Counted from the first letter of the stretch, positions 52,538 through 62,475 are shown. The stretch is DNA of 64,000 nucleotides from Serinicoccus chungangensis (GCF_001483745.1 NZ_LQBL01000032.1:1-64000); one strand, 5' to 3'. Notes: generated from the sequence alone by a model not told the origin. Program-made: numbers and translations.

Positions 52538-53271
52538 AGGCCGGACTCCGCCGTCCGGACCAGGATGCGGCCGCACTCCTCGCAGCGCACGACCTCGTCC
52601 TCGGCGGCGGCCCGGATGCGGCCCAGGTCGACGGCGTTGAGCTCGAGGCGGCACCCCCCGCACCGACGCTGCTGCAGCGGCGCCGCGCCGGAACCGGTCT
52701 GGGCGCGCAGCCGCTCGTAGAGCGAGAGCAGCTCGGCCGACACGTCGGCCACGATGGCGTCGCGTCCCGCGGCCACCTCCTCCCGCTCCGCGACGACGGC
52801 CGCGGCCTTCTCGTCCCGGGCCTCCCGCAGCTCCCCGAGCCGGGCCTGGTGCGCCTGCAGGGCGGAGGTCGCCGCCTGCTGGGCCTCCTGGGCCTGCTCG
52901 ACCCGCTCCATGACCTCCAGCTCCTCGTCCTCCAGGACGCCCTGCCGCCGGGCCAGCGACTCCAGCTCGTGCTGCAGGCCCTGGAGGTCCTTGGCGCTGC
53001 CGGTGCCGGCCTCCAGGCGCTGCCGGTCGCGGGCCGCCCGGTCGCGGACGAGCTGGACGGCCGCCTCGGCCCGGGACACCTCGCGCTCCAGGTCGCTGAC
53101 CTCGGTGCTGGTCCGCACCACCTCGGCCTCGAGCCCGGGCTGCTCGCCCTCCATGCGGGCGATGTCGATGAGCTCGGGGACCGAGCGCAGGCGGTGCTCC
53201 AGCTGCGCGATGCGCGTGTCCAGCTCCTGCAGCTCGAGCAGCCGGGCCTGCATCTGGGGGCTTGCCTTCAC
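52534..53271 (-). CDS. Coiled-coil C4-type zinc-ribbon protein
   Basis: 245 residues, nearly all long antiparallel coiled coil (residues about 5-190, heptads such as LELQELDTRIAQLEHRLR). A C-terminal zinc ribbon follows with RRCGGCRLEL and VRCEECGRIL. The family is widespread in actinobacteria between a Nif3-like gene and a phosphatase/RNase H gene; the exact function is uncertain. GTG at 53271 overlaps the nif3 stop by four bases. Confidence 0.9.
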   Translation of the reverse strand: MKASPQMQARLLELQELDTRIAQLEHRLRSVPELIDIARMEGEQPGLEAEVVRTSTEVSDLEREVSRAEAAVQLVRDRAARDRQRLEAGTGSAKDLQGLQHELESLARRQGVLEDEELEVMERVEQAQEAQQAATSALQAHQARLGELREARDEKAAAVVAEREEVAAGRDAIVADVSAELLSLYERLRAQTGSGAAPLQQRRCGGCRLELNAVDLGRIRAAAEDEVVRCEECGRILVRTAESGL

Positions 53272-54167
53272 GGGTGGTCTCCTTCGACGGGGTGGTCGGT
53301 CGTGCGGTCGTGGTCCGGCCGGGCACCGACGACGAGGTCCCAGGGGTCGGTGCAGACGCCCGAGATCTCGACCTCGACGTCGAGGCGGCTGAGCAGCAGC
53401 TCGCGCAGCCCGGGCAGCCACAGCCACTCCGTGGCGTAGTGGCCGGCGTCGAGCAGGTAGGGCGTCGCGGCGCCACCGGCGCGGGCGGCGGCCCGCGCCT
53501 CCTCGCGGGCCTCGAGCGCGGGGTGGTGGCGCAGGTCCGAGGTGACGTAGACGTCGGCGCCGGCGCGGCGCACCGCCTCGAACTCGCCGTCCCCGGCGCC
53601 CCCGAGCACGGCCACCCGGCGCACGAGGGCCTCCGGGTCGCCGCTGACGCGCACCCCGCCGGCCGTGGGTGGCAGGGCCTCGGCGAGCCGCTGCGCCAGC
53701 GCCCTCAGCGTGACCGGCACGGGCAGCTCGCCGACCCGGCCGAGCTCCTGGTCCTCGGCGAGGGTCAGCGCCTGCGTGGCCGCGAGACCGCACGCAGCGG
53801 CCAGCGCCTGGCCGACGCCGGGATCGGCGACGTCGGCGTTGGTGTGGGCGCAGTAGAGCGCCACGTCGTTGACCACCAGCTCGGTCACCGTCGCCCCCTT
53901 CGCCGACGTCGTCGCGACGGAGTGGATCCCGCGCAGCAGCAGCGGGTGGTGGGTGATGACGAGGTCGGCGCCGGTGCGCACGGCCTCGGCCACGACCTCC
54001 AGCGTCGGGTCGACCGCGAGCAGCACCCGGTGGACGCGCTGCTCCGGGTCCCCCGCGACGAGACCCACGCGGTCCCACGACTGCGCGGTCGCGGTGGGGT
54101 AGAGCTCCTCGAGGGTGGCGACGACGTCGGCCAGGGCGACACCGGTCTGCTGCGTGCTGGCGTTCAC
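53268..54167 (-). CDS. Nif3-like dinuclear metal-centre protein
   Basis: 299 residues of the Nif3/YqfO family: SWDRVGLVAGDP, VITHHPLLLRG (metal-binding His pair), ALYCAHTNAD (third His), and a C-terminal DAGHYATEWLWLPG block with the remaining His/Glu ligands. Possible GTP cyclohydrolase-like or regulatory role, unproved. The GTG at 54167 is two bases from the 3' end of tRNA-Val with no ribosome site, and no later ATG/GTG fits, so processing of the tRNA would leave a leaderless message. Confidence 0.9.
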   Translation of the reverse strand: MNASTQQTGVALADVVATLEELYPTATAQSWDRVGLVAGDPEQRVHRVLLAVDPTLEVVAEAVRTGADLVITHHPLLLRGIHSVATTSAKGATVTELVVNDVALYCAHTNADVADPGVGQALAAACGLAATQALTLAEDQELGRVGELPVPVTLRALAQRLAEALPPTAGGVRVSGDPEALVRRVAVLGGAGDGEFEAVRRAGADVYVTSDLRHHPALEAREEARAAARAGGAATPYLLDAGHYATEWLWLPGLRELLLSRLDVEVEISGVCTDPWDLVVGARPDHDRTTDHPVEGDHP

Positions 54168-54168
54168 G

Positions 54169-54241
54169 TGGGCCCGGCCGGGCTCGAACCGACGACCTAC
54201 GCGGTGTAAACGCGGCGCTCTACCAGCTGAGCTACAGGCCC
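54169..54241 (-). tRNA. tRNA-Val (anticodon TAC)
   Basis: 73 bases without encoded CCA. The acceptor GGGCCTG pairs with CGGGCCC, D arm GCTCAGCTGGTAGAGC, anticodon loop TTTACAC with TAC at 54206-54208, and T loop TTCGAGC with a five-pair stem. The first anticodon-stem pair (27-43) is a C-T mismatch. It lies in line with the Nif3-like gene, two bases apart. Confidence 0.93.
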
Positions 54242-54261
54242 CTGTTGTGGTGGGTGTGCCG

Positions 54262-54744
54262 TCATTGTTGCAGGTGGCGGACCGCCTCGTGCAGCGCACC
54301 GATCTGCCGGGCCTCCCCCGGTCCGTGCACGAGCGACCACCGCACCCGCATGTCGGGGTCGACGAGGAAGGTGCCGCGCACGGCCATACCGGACTCCTCG
54401 TCGAACACGCCGTAGTCGCGCGCCACCTGCCCGTGCGGCCAGAAGTCCGACAGCAGCGGGAAGCGGTACCCCTCGTGGGCGGCCCACGCGCGCAGCGCCG
54501 GTGCGGGGTCGCAGGACACGCCGAAGACCTGCACCCGGTCGTTGACGAACTCGTCGATGTTCAGCTGGATCTCCAGCAGCTCCCCGGTGCAGATGGAGGA
54601 GAAGGCGAAGGGGTAGAAGACGAGCAGGGCGTGCCGGTCGGCCACGGCCGCGGAGAGGGTATGCCGTTCCCCCGCCTGGTCCGTGAGCGCGAGGTCGGGG
54701 GCGGCCCCGCCCACCTCCACCGGGGTGGGTGGCGCAGCGCTCAC
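54262..54744 (-). CDS. ahpE: AhpE-type peroxiredoxin
   Basis: 160 residues, reducing peroxides with a peroxidatic Cys at about 52 in PFAFSSICTGEL, the AhpE/1-Cys style with Glu three positions later. Arg in MAVRGTFLVDP is the conserved active-site Arg, and GVSCDPAPALRAWA carries a further Cys. GTG at 54744 overlaps the DUF3052 stop (GTGA). The order ahpE-DUF3052-aceE is the same as in Mycobacterium tuberculosis. Confidence 0.93.
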   Translation of the reverse strand: MSAAPPTPVEVGGAAPDLALTDQAGERHTLSAAVADRHALLVFYPFAFSSICTGELLEIQLNIDEFVNDRVQVFGVSCDPAPALRAWAAHEGYRFPLLSDFWPHGQVARDYGVFDEESGMAVRGTFLVDPDMRVRWSLVHGPGEARQIGALHEAVRHLQQ

Positions 54745-55190
54745 TTGCGGCCCACCAGGCGCTGGCCCAGCCACTCGCCGAGGTTGACCGCGCCGGAGGC
54801 CGTCATCGAGCAGGTGGTGCAGGCGTCCTGCACGTCGGCGGCCGGGACGCGGTCCTCCCGGCCGGCGCCCGGGGTGAGCAGCACGATGCAGCCGCCCTCC
54901 TCCATGGTCGTCAGGGCGTCCATGAGCTCGTCGGCGAGGTCGCCCTCCCCGTCGCGCCACCACAGCAGCACGACGTCGACGACGCCGTCGTAGTCGTCGG
55001 CCTCCAGCGGTGCCCCGCTCACCGCGGCGGCGGCCTGCCGCACGGCCTCCTCGACGTCGTCGTCGTAGCCGTACTCGACGACCACCTGACCCTCGCGCAG
55101 CCCGAGCTTGCGCACCATTCCCGCGAGGGGCGCCTCCCCCTGCGCGTCGTCGGTCACGTCCTGCTGCTCCGTCCTCTTCTGCCCGTCCAT
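54741..55190 (-). CDS. DUF3052-family protein
   Basis: 149 residues. After a polar leader, the core starts LAGMVRKLGLREGQVVVEYGYDDDVEE, then YDGVVDVVLLWWRDGEGDLADELMDAL and GGCIVLLTPGAG, with DACTTCSMTASG near the end. This matches the actinobacterial DUF3052 family found upstream of aceE; function not established. ATG at 55190. It is divergent from aceE with a 128-base gap that must hold both promoters. Confidence 0.88.
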   Translation of the reverse strand: MDGQKRTEQQDVTDDAQGEAPLAGMVRKLGLREGQVVVEYGYDDDVEEAVRQAAAAVSGAPLEADDYDGVVDVVLLWWRDGEGDLADELMDALTTMEEGGCIVLLTPGAGREDRVPAADVQDACTTCSMTASGAVNLGEWLGQRLVGRK

Positions 55191-55318
55191 GGTAGGACTA
55201 GACAAGCAGAGTGGCGCGGGTGACGTAAAGGCGGCCCCCAGGGTCGGCCACCACGGACGCGGCGTCAGGGACGTGACAGACTGGGCCGGACACCCCCTTG
55301 CAGGAAGGATCAACCCTG

Positions 55319-58072
55319 ATGGCCCAGGAGCGCTCCACCGGCCCCATCCTGAACGGTCTGCCCAGCCAGGTCCCCGACACGGACCCCGAGGAGACGCAGG
55401 AGTGGCTGGAATCGCTGGACTCCGCGATCAGCACCGGCGGGCGCCAGCGGGCCCGCTACCTCATGCTGCGCATGCTGGAGCGGGCCAGGGACTCCCAGGT
55501 CGGCATCCCGTCGCTGACCACGACCGACTACATCAACACCATCTCCCCCGAGCAGGAGCCGTGGTTCCCGGGCGACGAGGACATGGAGCGCCGGTACCGC
55601 GCCTGGATCCGGTGGAACGCCGCGGTCATGGTGCACCGGGCGCAGCACCCCGACATCGCGGTCGGCGGGCACATCTCGACGTATGCCTCGCAGGCCACCC
55701 TCACCGAGGTCGGCTTCAACCACTTCTGGCGCGGTCGTGACCACGAGGGCGGCGGCGACCAGGTCTTCTTCCAGGGCCACGCCTCACCCGGCATCTACGC
55801 CCGTGCCTACCTCGAGGGCCGGCTCAGCGAGACCGAGCTCGACGGCTTCCGCCAGGAGAAGAGCAAGGGCCTGCAGGACGACGTCACCGCCGTCCCGTCC
55901 TACCCGCACCCCCGGTCGATGCCGGACTTCTGGCAGTTCCCCACCGTGTCCATGGGTATCGGGCCGATGAACGCCATCTACCAGGCGTCGTTCAACAAGT
56001 ACCTCCACAACCGCGGCCTCAAGGACACCAGCCAGCAGCACGTGTGGGCCTTCCTCGGCGACGGCGAGATGGACGAGCCGGAGTCGCGCGGCCTGCTGCA
56101 GGTCGCGGCCAACGAGGAGCTCGACAACCTCACCTTCGTCGTCAACTGCAACCTGCAGCGTCTCGACGGCCCGGTGCGCGGCAACGGCAAGATCGTCCAG
56201 GAGCTGGAGAGCTTCTTCCGCGGCGCGGGCTGGAACGTCGTCAAGGTCCTCTGGGGCCGGGGCTGGGACGACCTCATCTCCCAGGACACCTCCGGCGCCC
56301 TGGTCAACCTCTTCAACACCACCCCGGACGGGGACTTCCAGACCTTCCGCGCCAACGACGGCGCCTGGATCCGCGACCACTTCTTCGGGCGCGACCCGCG
56401 CACCAAGGAGCTGGTCAAGGACTGGAGCGACGACGACATCTGGTGGAAGCTCAAGCGCGGTGGTCACGACTACCGCAAGGTCTTCGCCGCCTACCAGGCC
56501 GCGATGAACCACACCGGGCAGCCGACGGTCATCCTGGCCCACACCATCAAGGGCTACTCCCTGGGCAAGAGCTTCGCCGGGCGCAACGCCACGCACCAGA
56601 TGAAGAAGCTGACCCTGGACGACCTCAAGGCCTTCCGGGACGGCCTGCAGATCCCCATCTCGGACGAGCAGCTCGAGGCCGACCCCTACGCCCCGCCGTA
56701 CTACCACCCGGGCGAGGACGACCCGGCGATCCAGTACCTCAAGGAGCGCCGGCGCACGCTGGGTGGCTACCTCCCCAAGCGTCAGCCGGACAACACGCCG
56801 CTGCCGCTGCCGGACACCAAGGTCTACGACGTCGCTAAGAAGGGCTCCGGCAAGCAGGAGGTCGCCACCACGATGGCGCTCGTGCGGATCTTCAAGGAGT
56901 GGATGCGCGACAAGGAGTTCTCCAAGCACGTCGTGCCGATCATCCCGGACGAGGCCCGGACCTTCGGCATGGACAGCTTCTTCCCCACGGCCAAGATCTA
57001 CAACGTCCACGGGCAGAACTACACCTCGGTGGACGCCGACCTCATGCTGGCCTACAAGGAGTCCGAGCAGGGCCAGATCCTGCACGTCGGGATCAACGAG
57101 GCCGGGTCGGTCGGCGCGTTCAGCGCGGCCGGCACGTCCTACGACACCCACCAGGTGCCGATGGTGCCGTTCTACATCTTCTACTCGATGTTCGGCTTCC
57201 AGCGCACCGGTGACAGCATCTGGGCGGCGGCGGACCAGCTCGCCCGCGGCTTCATGATCGGCGCCACGGCGGGGCGCACCACGCTCACCGGCGAGGGCCT
57301 GCAGCACGCCGACGGGCACTCCCCGCTCCTGGCCTCGACCAACCCGGCGGTCGTCGCCTACGACCCGGCCTACGCCTACGAGATGGCGCACATCCTCCCG
57401 CGCGCCCTGGAGCGGATGTACGGCGAGGACCCCGAGAACGTCATCTACTACCTCACCGTCTACAACGAGCCGATGCGCCAGCCCGCGCAGCCGGACGACG
57501 TCGACGTCGAGGGGATCCTCCAGGGGATGCACCGCATCGCCACCGGTGAGCAGCAGGACGGCAAGCACGTGCGCCTGCTCGCCTCGGGGGTCGGGGTGCC
57601 GTGGGCGCTCGAGGCCGCCGACCTCCTCCGGGAGGACTGGGGCGTCAGCTCCGACGTCTGGTCGGTGACGTCGTGGTCGGAGCTGCGCCGCGAGGCGATG
57701 GCGTGCGACACCGACGCCTTCCTGCACCCCGAGCAGGAGCGCCGGGTGCCCTACGTCACCCGCCGCCTCTCCGAGGGCGACGGGCCGATCGTGGCGACGA
57801 GCGACTACATGCGCGCCGTCCAGGACCAGATCGCCCCGTGGGTGCCGGAGGACTACTTCGCCCTGGGTGCGGACGGGTTCGGCTTCGCGGACACCCGTCC
57901 GGCAGCACGTCGGTTCTTCCACATCGACGGTCCGTCGATGGCGGTCAAGGCGCTGCAGATGCTCGCCGACCGCGGCGAGCTCGACCCGCAGGTGCCGCGC
58001 GACGCGGCGGAGAAGTACCGCCTGCTCGACGTCACCGCGGGCACCTCCGGCACCACCGGCGGGGACGCCTGA
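55319..58072 (+). CDS. aceE: Pyruvate dehydrogenase E1 component, homodimeric type
   Basis: 917 residues. The thiamine-diphosphate enzyme decarboxylates pyruvate and acetylates the lipoyl group of E2, feeding acetyl-CoA to the FAS genes downstream. Marks: [56 protein letters not shown] (ThDP motif beginning GDG) and [16 protein letters not shown]. The transketolase-like second domain includes [24 protein letters not shown] precedes the ATG at 55319. E2/E3 genes are not in the window. The stop lies 3 bases from the convergent neighbour's stop. Confidence 0.97.
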   Translation: MAQERSTGPILNGLPSQVPDTDPEETQEWLESLDSAISTGGRQRARYLMLRMLERARDSQVGIPSLTTTDYINTISPEQEPWFPGDEDMERRYRAWIRWNAAVMVHRAQHPDIAVGGHISTYASQATLTEVGFNHFWRGRDHEGGGDQVFFQGHASPGIYARAYLEGRLSETELDGFRQEKSKGLQDDVTAVPSYPHPRSMPDFWQFPTVSMGIGPMNAIYQASFNKYLHNRGLKDTSQQHVWAFLGDGEMDEPESRGLLQVAANEELDNLTFVVNCNLQRLDGPVRGNGKIVQELESFFRGAGWNVVKVLWGRGWDDLISQDTSGALVNLFNTTPDGDFQTFRANDGAWIRDHFFGRDPRTKELVKDWSDDDIWWKLKRGGHDYRKVFAAYQAAMNHTGQPTVILAHTIKGYSLGKSFAGRNATHQMKKLTLDDLKAFRDGLQIPISDEQLEADPYAPPYYHPGEDDPAIQYLKERRRTLGGYLPKRQPDNTPLPLPDTKVYDVAKKGSGKQEVATTMALVRIFKEWMRDKEFSKHVVPIIPDEARTFGMDSFFPTAKIYNVHGQNYTSVDADLMLAYKESEQGQILHVGINEAGSVGAFSAAGTSYDTHQVPMVPFYIFYSMFGFQRTGDSIWAAADQLARGFMIGATAGRTTLTGEGLQHADGHSPLLASTNPAVVAYDPAYAYEMAHILPRALERMYGEDPENVIYYLTVYNEPMRQPAQPDDVDVEGILQGMHRIATGEQQDGKHVRLLASGVGVPWALEAADLLREDWGVSSDVWSVTSWSELRREAMACDTDAFLHPEQERRVPYVTRRLSEGDGPIVATSDYMRAVQDQIAPWVPEDYFALGADGFGFADTRPAARRFFHIDGPSMAVKALQMLADRGELDPQVPRDAAEKYRLLDVTAGTSGTTGGDA

Positions 58073-58075
58073 GGG

Positions 58076-59140
58076 TCACTCCCCGGCCGGGGAACCCTCC
58101 CGCAGGGCCTGCACCACGAGGTCGGGGTGGTCGGTGAAGATGCCGTCCACCCCGACCGCCAGGTGCGCCCGCACCTCGGCGGCGAGGTCGCCGTGGGCCG
58201 CCGGCTCGGGGCTCGGGTCGACGTCCGCTCCGTCACGGACGTCGCCGTCGGGCCCGCGGCGCAGCGAGGGCGGCAGGAACTGGTTCTCCGCCCGGAACGT
58301 CCAGGCGTGCACCACCATCCCGGCCGCGTGCGCGTCGGTGACGAGCGGTGTGGGCTCCCCCAGGGTCCCGTCCGGCGCCCACGGCAGCACCATCTGCTTG
58401 CGCGGGCCGATCCCGTCGACGACGCCGCCCAGCTCCTCCAGGCCCGGCGGGGACAGGAGCTCGGCGTAGGTGCGCGGCCGCCCGGCGGCGGCGAGGTCGG
58501 CGGGCACGTCCTCCGGTGCGGTCGCGAGCAGCACCTGGCGCAGCCGGCAGCCGAGCTCCTCGCGCAGCCGCCGCAGGCTTCCCGGCTCGAAGCACTGGAC
58601 GAAGACCGGCGCGTCCTCGGCCAGCAGCCCCCCGGCGTCCAGGTCGGCGAGCATCCGCTCCTCCAGGGACAGCCCCAGCCCGGCGAAGTGGGTGGGGTGC
58701 TTGAGCTCGACGTAGAGCCCGAGCTCGCGTCCCAGCTCCTGGCTGAGCGCCGCCCGCAGGGCGACGACCTCCGCGAAGGTCGGGACAGGCCACTCCCCGT
58801 CCCGGTCGGTCCCGCGCAGCCGGGGCAGCCGCTCCCTGGCACGCAGGGTCCGCAGCTCCTCGAGGTCGAGGTCCTCGGTGAAGACCCCCTCCACCGGGAT
58901 GCCGTCGACGACCTCCTGGCGTCGGCGCCCGGCGAGGCCGGGGTGCCCGGCCACGTCGGTCGTCCCCCAGATGTCGTTCTCGTGCCGCGCCACCAGCACA
59001 CCGTCCCTCGTCGCCACGAGGTCGAGCTCGAGGTAGTCGGCACCCTGGCGCGCGGCGAGCTCGTAGGCGGCGAGGGTGTGCTCGGGCAGCCGCCCCGAGG
59101 CTCCGCGGTGGGCGAGGACGAGCGGGGACGCGGTCGGCAT
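58076..59140 (-). CDS. Glycerophosphodiester phosphodiesterase
   Basis: 354 residues. The GDPD signature LVLAHRGASGRLPEHTLAAYELA has catalytic His and Glu, followed by ELDLVATRDGVLVARHEN with Glu-Asp metal ligands and the second catalytic His. LYVELKHPTHF is the third metal-binding element, and GVDGIFTDHPD is the family's C-terminal mark. No signal peptide is seen, so it is cytoplasmic. Hydrolyses glycerophosphodiesters to glycerol-3-phosphate and an alcohol. Overall it is convergent with aceE, only 3 bases separating stop codons. Confidence 0.93.
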   Translation of the reverse strand: MPTASPLVLAHRGASGRLPEHTLAAYELAARQGADYLELDLVATRDGVLVARHENDIWGTTDVAGHPGLAGRRRQEVVDGIPVEGVFTEDLDLEELRTLRARERLPRLRGTDRDGEWPVPTFAEVVALRAALSQELGRELGLYVELKHPTHFAGLGLSLEERMLADLDAGGLLAEDAPVFVQCFEPGSLRRLREELGCRLRQVLLATAPEDVPADLAAAGRPRTYAELLSPPGLEELGGVVDGIGPRKQMVLPWAPDGTLGEPTPLVTDAHAAGMVVHAWTFRAENQFLPPSLRRGPDGDVRDGADVDPSPEPAAHGDLAAEVRAHLAVGVDGIFTDHPDLVVQALREGSPAGE

Positions 59141-59177
59141 ACCTCGATCCTGGCAGCCGCCGACTAGGCTCGCGAGG

Positions 59178-60335
59178 GTGCCCGACCGCGACCTCCCCCG
59201 CCACGCCGCCGACCTGGCCGGCCGCGCCGCGGGTCGGATGGAGGCCGAGCACGCGTGGTTCCGGGAGCTGGGGGCCGCCGACCGGGCCTGGGTGCGGCTC
59301 GTCGCGCAGGCGGGCATCGGCGCCCTCCTGACCTGGTATGCCGAGGGCGCGCGCCCCGGACCTCCGCCGGGTCAGATCTTCGCCGCGGCGCCCCCGAGCC
59401 TGGCCGCGACGATCACCCTGCGCCAGACCCTGGACCTCACCCGGACGGCGATCGCCACGGTCGAGGCCGCGGTGCCCGAGCTGGTCGAGGCGTCCGAGAC
59501 GCAGGCCCTGCGGGAGGCGGTGCTGCGCTACTCCCGGGACCTGGCCTTCGCGGCGGCCGACGTCTACGCCCGGTCCGCGGACCACCGCGGCGGGTGGGAC
59601 AGCCGCCTGGAGACCCTGGTCGTCCACGCCGTCGTCCGGGGCGAGGCCAACGACGCGATGGCCTCCCGGGCCGCCGAGCTCGGGTGGGAGGGGGTCACCG
59701 ACGTCACCGTCGTGGCCGGGCTACTGCCTGAGGGCGACCAGACCACGGCCGTCGAGGCGCTGCGGACCGCCGCCCGCACCCTGGGCCGGTCCGCGCTCGG
59801 CGCCGCCCACGACCGCCGGCTCGTCTGCGTGCTCGGCGGCAGCACCGACCCGCTCGCGGACGCCCGGCGGCTCACGGACTCCTTCGGCGAGGGCCCGGTG
59901 GTGGTCGGCCCGCGCGTGCCCCACCTCTTCGCGGCCGGACGGTCGGCCCGGGCCGCGCTCTCCGGGGTGGACGCCGCGCCGGCCTGGGGCGACGCGCCCC
60001 GGCCGGTAGCCGCCGACGAGCTGCTGGCGGAGCGGTCGCTGCTGGGTGAGGGGCCGGCGCGCCGCATGCTCGTCGACCGGGTCTACGCCCCGCTGAGGGA
60101 CCACCCGTCCGCCCTGCTGGACACGGTCCAGGCGTACCTCGACCACGGCATGGTGCTGGAGGCGACCGCCCGGCTGCTCTTCCTGCACCCCAACACGGTG
60201 CGCTACCGCCTGCGGCGGGTCGGCGAGGTGGTCGGGCTGGACCCGCACGACGCGCGCGACGCGTGGGTGCTCCAGGTGGCGCTGGCGCTGGGACGGATGG
60301 GCACCGGGCCCCGGCTGTGGCGCGGCAGCCGCTGA
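59178..60335 (+). CDS. fasR: PucR-family regulator, likely FasR-type activator of fatty acid synthesis
   Basis: 385 residues. The C-terminal PucR helix-turn-helix reads LDTVQAYLDHGMVLEATARLLFLHPNTVRYRLRRVGEVVG, and a GGDEF-like/CodZ-type central domain lies about 165-270. In Streptomyces and Mycobacterium a PucR-type gene directly before fabD encodes FasR, which controls the fab operon; position supports the same role here. TAGGCT (59165-59170) is seven bases before the GTG, so a leaderless transcript is likely. A palindrome stands between it and fabD. Confidence 0.85.
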   Translation: MPDRDLPRHAADLAGRAAGRMEAEHAWFRELGAADRAWVRLVAQAGIGALLTWYAEGARPGPPPGQIFAAAPPSLAATITLRQTLDLTRTAIATVEAAVPELVEASETQALREAVLRYSRDLAFAAADVYARSADHRGGWDSRLETLVVHAVVRGEANDAMASRAAELGWEGVTDVTVVAGLLPEGDQTTAVEALRTAARTLGRSALGAAHDRRLVCVLGGSTDPLADARRLTDSFGEGPVVVGPRVPHLFAAGRSARAALSGVDAAPAWGDAPRPVAADELLAERSLLGEGPARRMLVDRVYAPLRDHPSALLDTVQAYLDHGMVLEATARLLFLHPNTVRYRLRRVGEVVGLDPHDARDAWVLQVALALGRMGTGPRLWRGSR

Positions 60336-60381
60336 CCCGGCGCCACCACCCAGGCCACTCCGCGGTCCCCGGAGCGCCCAG

Positions 60382-60398
60382 TTGGAGGAATCCTCCAA
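60382..60398. promoter_or_regulatory. Palindromic operator in the fabD promoter region
   Basis: TTGGAGGA-A-TCCTCCAA is a perfect 17-bp palindrome about 70 bases before the fabD start and about 20 bases before an ATTATC hexamer (near 60411). It lies directly after the FasR-like gene, so it is a good candidate FasR site. Confidence 0.6.
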
Positions 60399-60466
60399 AG
60401 TTCCCCGCGCATTATCGTGCGTCGCGCAGTCGCGTCCTGGAGGGTCTCACCGGCACAGTAGGGGGC

Positions 60467-61396
60467 GTGCTCGTCATCGTCGCGCCCGGACAGGGCTCAC
60501 AGACCCCCGGCTTCCTCACCCCCTGGCTCGAGGAACCGGCCGTGCGGGAGCGGCTGGAGGCGCTGGCCGCCGCCGCCTCGCTCGACCTGGTCACCCACGG
60601 CACCACCTCGGACGCCGAGACCATCAAGGACACCGCCGTCGCCCAGCCGCTCATCGTCAGCGCCGGGCTGGCGACCCTGCCCCTGGTCCTGGCCCACGAC
60701 CAGGTGCCGCAGCACGTGTCGGCGACCGCCGGCCACTCGGTCGGGGAGATCACCGCGGCCGCGATCGCCGGGGTGCTGGCCCCGGACGACGCGATGAGCT
60801 TCGTCCGCGAGCGCGGGCTGGGGATGGCGGAGGCGGCCGCGCTCACCCCGACCGGCATGTCCGCGGTCGTGGGCGGCGACCCCGCCGACGTCACCGCCGC
60901 GCTGGAGCGGCACGGCCTCACCCCGGCCAACATGAACGGCGCCGGGCAGGTCGTGGCAGCCGGGACCATGGAGCAGCTGGCGGCCCTGGAGCAGGAACCC
61001 CCGACCCGCGCCCGGGTCGTCCCGCTGCCGGTCGCCGGCGCCTTCCACACCCACCACATGCAGCCGGCCGTGGACCGGCTGACCCGGCACGCCGAGTCGC
61101 TCGGCCCGCAGGACCCGCGGCTGCCGCTGCTGTCCAACGCCGACGGCCAGGTCGTGGCCGACGGCGGAGAGGTCCTGCGCCGGCTCATCGCGCAGGTCGC
61201 CGGCCCGGTGCGGTGGGACCTCACCATGGAGGCCCTCGTCGCCATGGGCGTCACCGGGCTCATCGAGCTCCCCCCGGCCGGCACCCTCGTCGGTCTGGCC
61301 AAGCGGGGCATGCGCGGTGTGGAGACCCTGGCGCTCAAGACCCCCGACGACCTGGACGCCGCCGCCCGCATGGTGCGCGAGCACGGCGCCGCCTGA
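60467..61396 (+). CDS. fabD: Malonyl-CoA:ACP transacylase
   Basis: 309 residues. Loads malonyl groups onto acyl carrier protein for FAS II. GQGSQ at residues 8-12, active serine Ser91 in AGHSVGE, catalytic His in PVAGAFHTHHM, and the Arg in SFVRERG. GTG at 60467 follows a GTAGGGGGC stretch; the open frame begins further upstream but that part crosses the promoter region. First gene of fabD-fabH-acpP-fabF. Confidence 0.96.
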   Translation: MLVIVAPGQGSQTPGFLTPWLEEPAVRERLEALAAAASLDLVTHGTTSDAETIKDTAVAQPLIVSAGLATLPLVLAHDQVPQHVSATAGHSVGEITAAAIAGVLAPDDAMSFVRERGLGMAEAAALTPTGMSAVVGGDPADVTAALERHGLTPANMNGAGQVVAAGTMEQLAALEQEPPTRARVVPLPVAGAFHTHHMQPAVDRLTRHAESLGPQDPRLPLLSNADGQVVADGGEVLRRLIAQVAGPVRWDLTMEALVAMGVTGLIELPPAGTLVGLAKRGMRGVETLALKTPDDLDAAARMVREHGAA

Positions 61397-61443
61397 CCCA
61401 CCTGTCCCGTGACCCGTCCCCGCCCATCCCAGGAGGCCTGCCC

Positions 61444-62475
61444 GTGAGCACGCGACCCGCCCTCTCGGCACCCACCACGCTGCGTCACGCCCGGATCCTG
61501 GGCCTGGGGGCCTACCGGCCCGAGCGCGTGGTGACCAACGAGGAGATCATCCAGTTCATCGACTCCAGCGACGAGTGGATCCGGCAGCGCTCGGGCATCG
61601 TCACCCGGCGCTTCGCCCGGGAGGACGAGACGGTCGTCGACATGGCCGAGGCCGCCTCCCGCCAGGCGCTGGAGCGTGCCGGTGTCGAGACGGGTCAGGT
61701 CGACGCGGTCATCATGGCGACCGTCACCCACCCCTTCCAGACGCCGGCCGCCGCGCCCGTCCTGGCGGACCGCCTGGGCATGACCGACCCGGCGGCCTAC
61801 GACATCTCGGCCGCGTGCGCCGGCTACTGCTACGCCATCGCCCAGGCGAACGACATGATCCGGGCCGGCAGCGCCGACACCGTCCTCGTCGTGGGGGTGG
61901 AGAAGCTCTCGGACTTCACCGACAAGCACGACCGCGGGTCGGCCTTCATCTTCGGGGACGGCGCGGGCGCCGCCGTCGTGGGTGTCGCCGACCGCCCGGG
62001 CATCGGGCCGACCATCTGGGGCAGTCTCGGCGAGCGGGCCGACGCCATCACCCAGCGCGAGTCCTGGACCGACCTGCGCCCCGCTATGGAGGACCCGGGC
62101 CGCACCAAGGGAGTCGACTGGCCGGCCTTCACCATGCAGGGCCAGACCGTCTTCCGCTGGGCGGTCTTCTCCATGGCCCCGGTCGCACGCCGGGCCGTCG
62201 AGGCCGCCGGCATCACCCCGGCCGACCTGGACGCCTTCGTGCCCCACCAGGCCAACATGCGGATCACCGACGCCATGGTCAAGGCGCTGGAGCTGCCCGA
62301 GCACGTGCCGGTCGCGCGCGACATCGCCGAGACCGGCAACACCTCGGCGGCCTCCATCCCGCTGGCGATGAGCCGCATGCTGGAGGAGGGCGAGGCGCCG
62401 CACGGCGGCCTGGCCCTACAGATCGGCTTCGGCGCAGGGCTGGTGTACGCCGCCCAGGTCGTCGAGATGCCCTGA
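61444..62475 (+). CDS. fabH: 3-oxoacyl-ACP synthase III
   Basis: 343 residues. Condenses an acyl-CoA primer with malonyl-ACP to start chain elongation; in actinobacteria it often takes branched primers. Catalytic triad: Cys125 (SAACAGYCY), His in VPHQANMRI, Asn in ETGNTSAAS. SDEWIRQRSGI is a family mark. GTG at 61444 has AGGAGG about nine bases upstream. It follows fabD by 47 bases. Confidence 0.96.
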   Translation: MSTRPALSAPTTLRHARILGLGAYRPERVVTNEEIIQFIDSSDEWIRQRSGIVTRRFAREDETVVDMAEAASRQALERAGVETGQVDAVIMATVTHPFQTPAAAPVLADRLGMTDPAAYDISAACAGYCYAIAQANDMIRAGSADTVLVVGVEKLSDFTDKHDRGSAFIFGDGAGAAVVGVADRPGIGPTIWGSLGERADAITQRESWTDLRPAMEDPGRTKGVDWPAFTMQGQTVFRWAVFSMAPVARRAVEAAGITPADLDAFVPHQANMRITDAMVKALELPEHVPVARDIAETGNTSAASIPLAMSRMLEEGEAPHGGLALQIGFGAGLVYAAQVVEMP

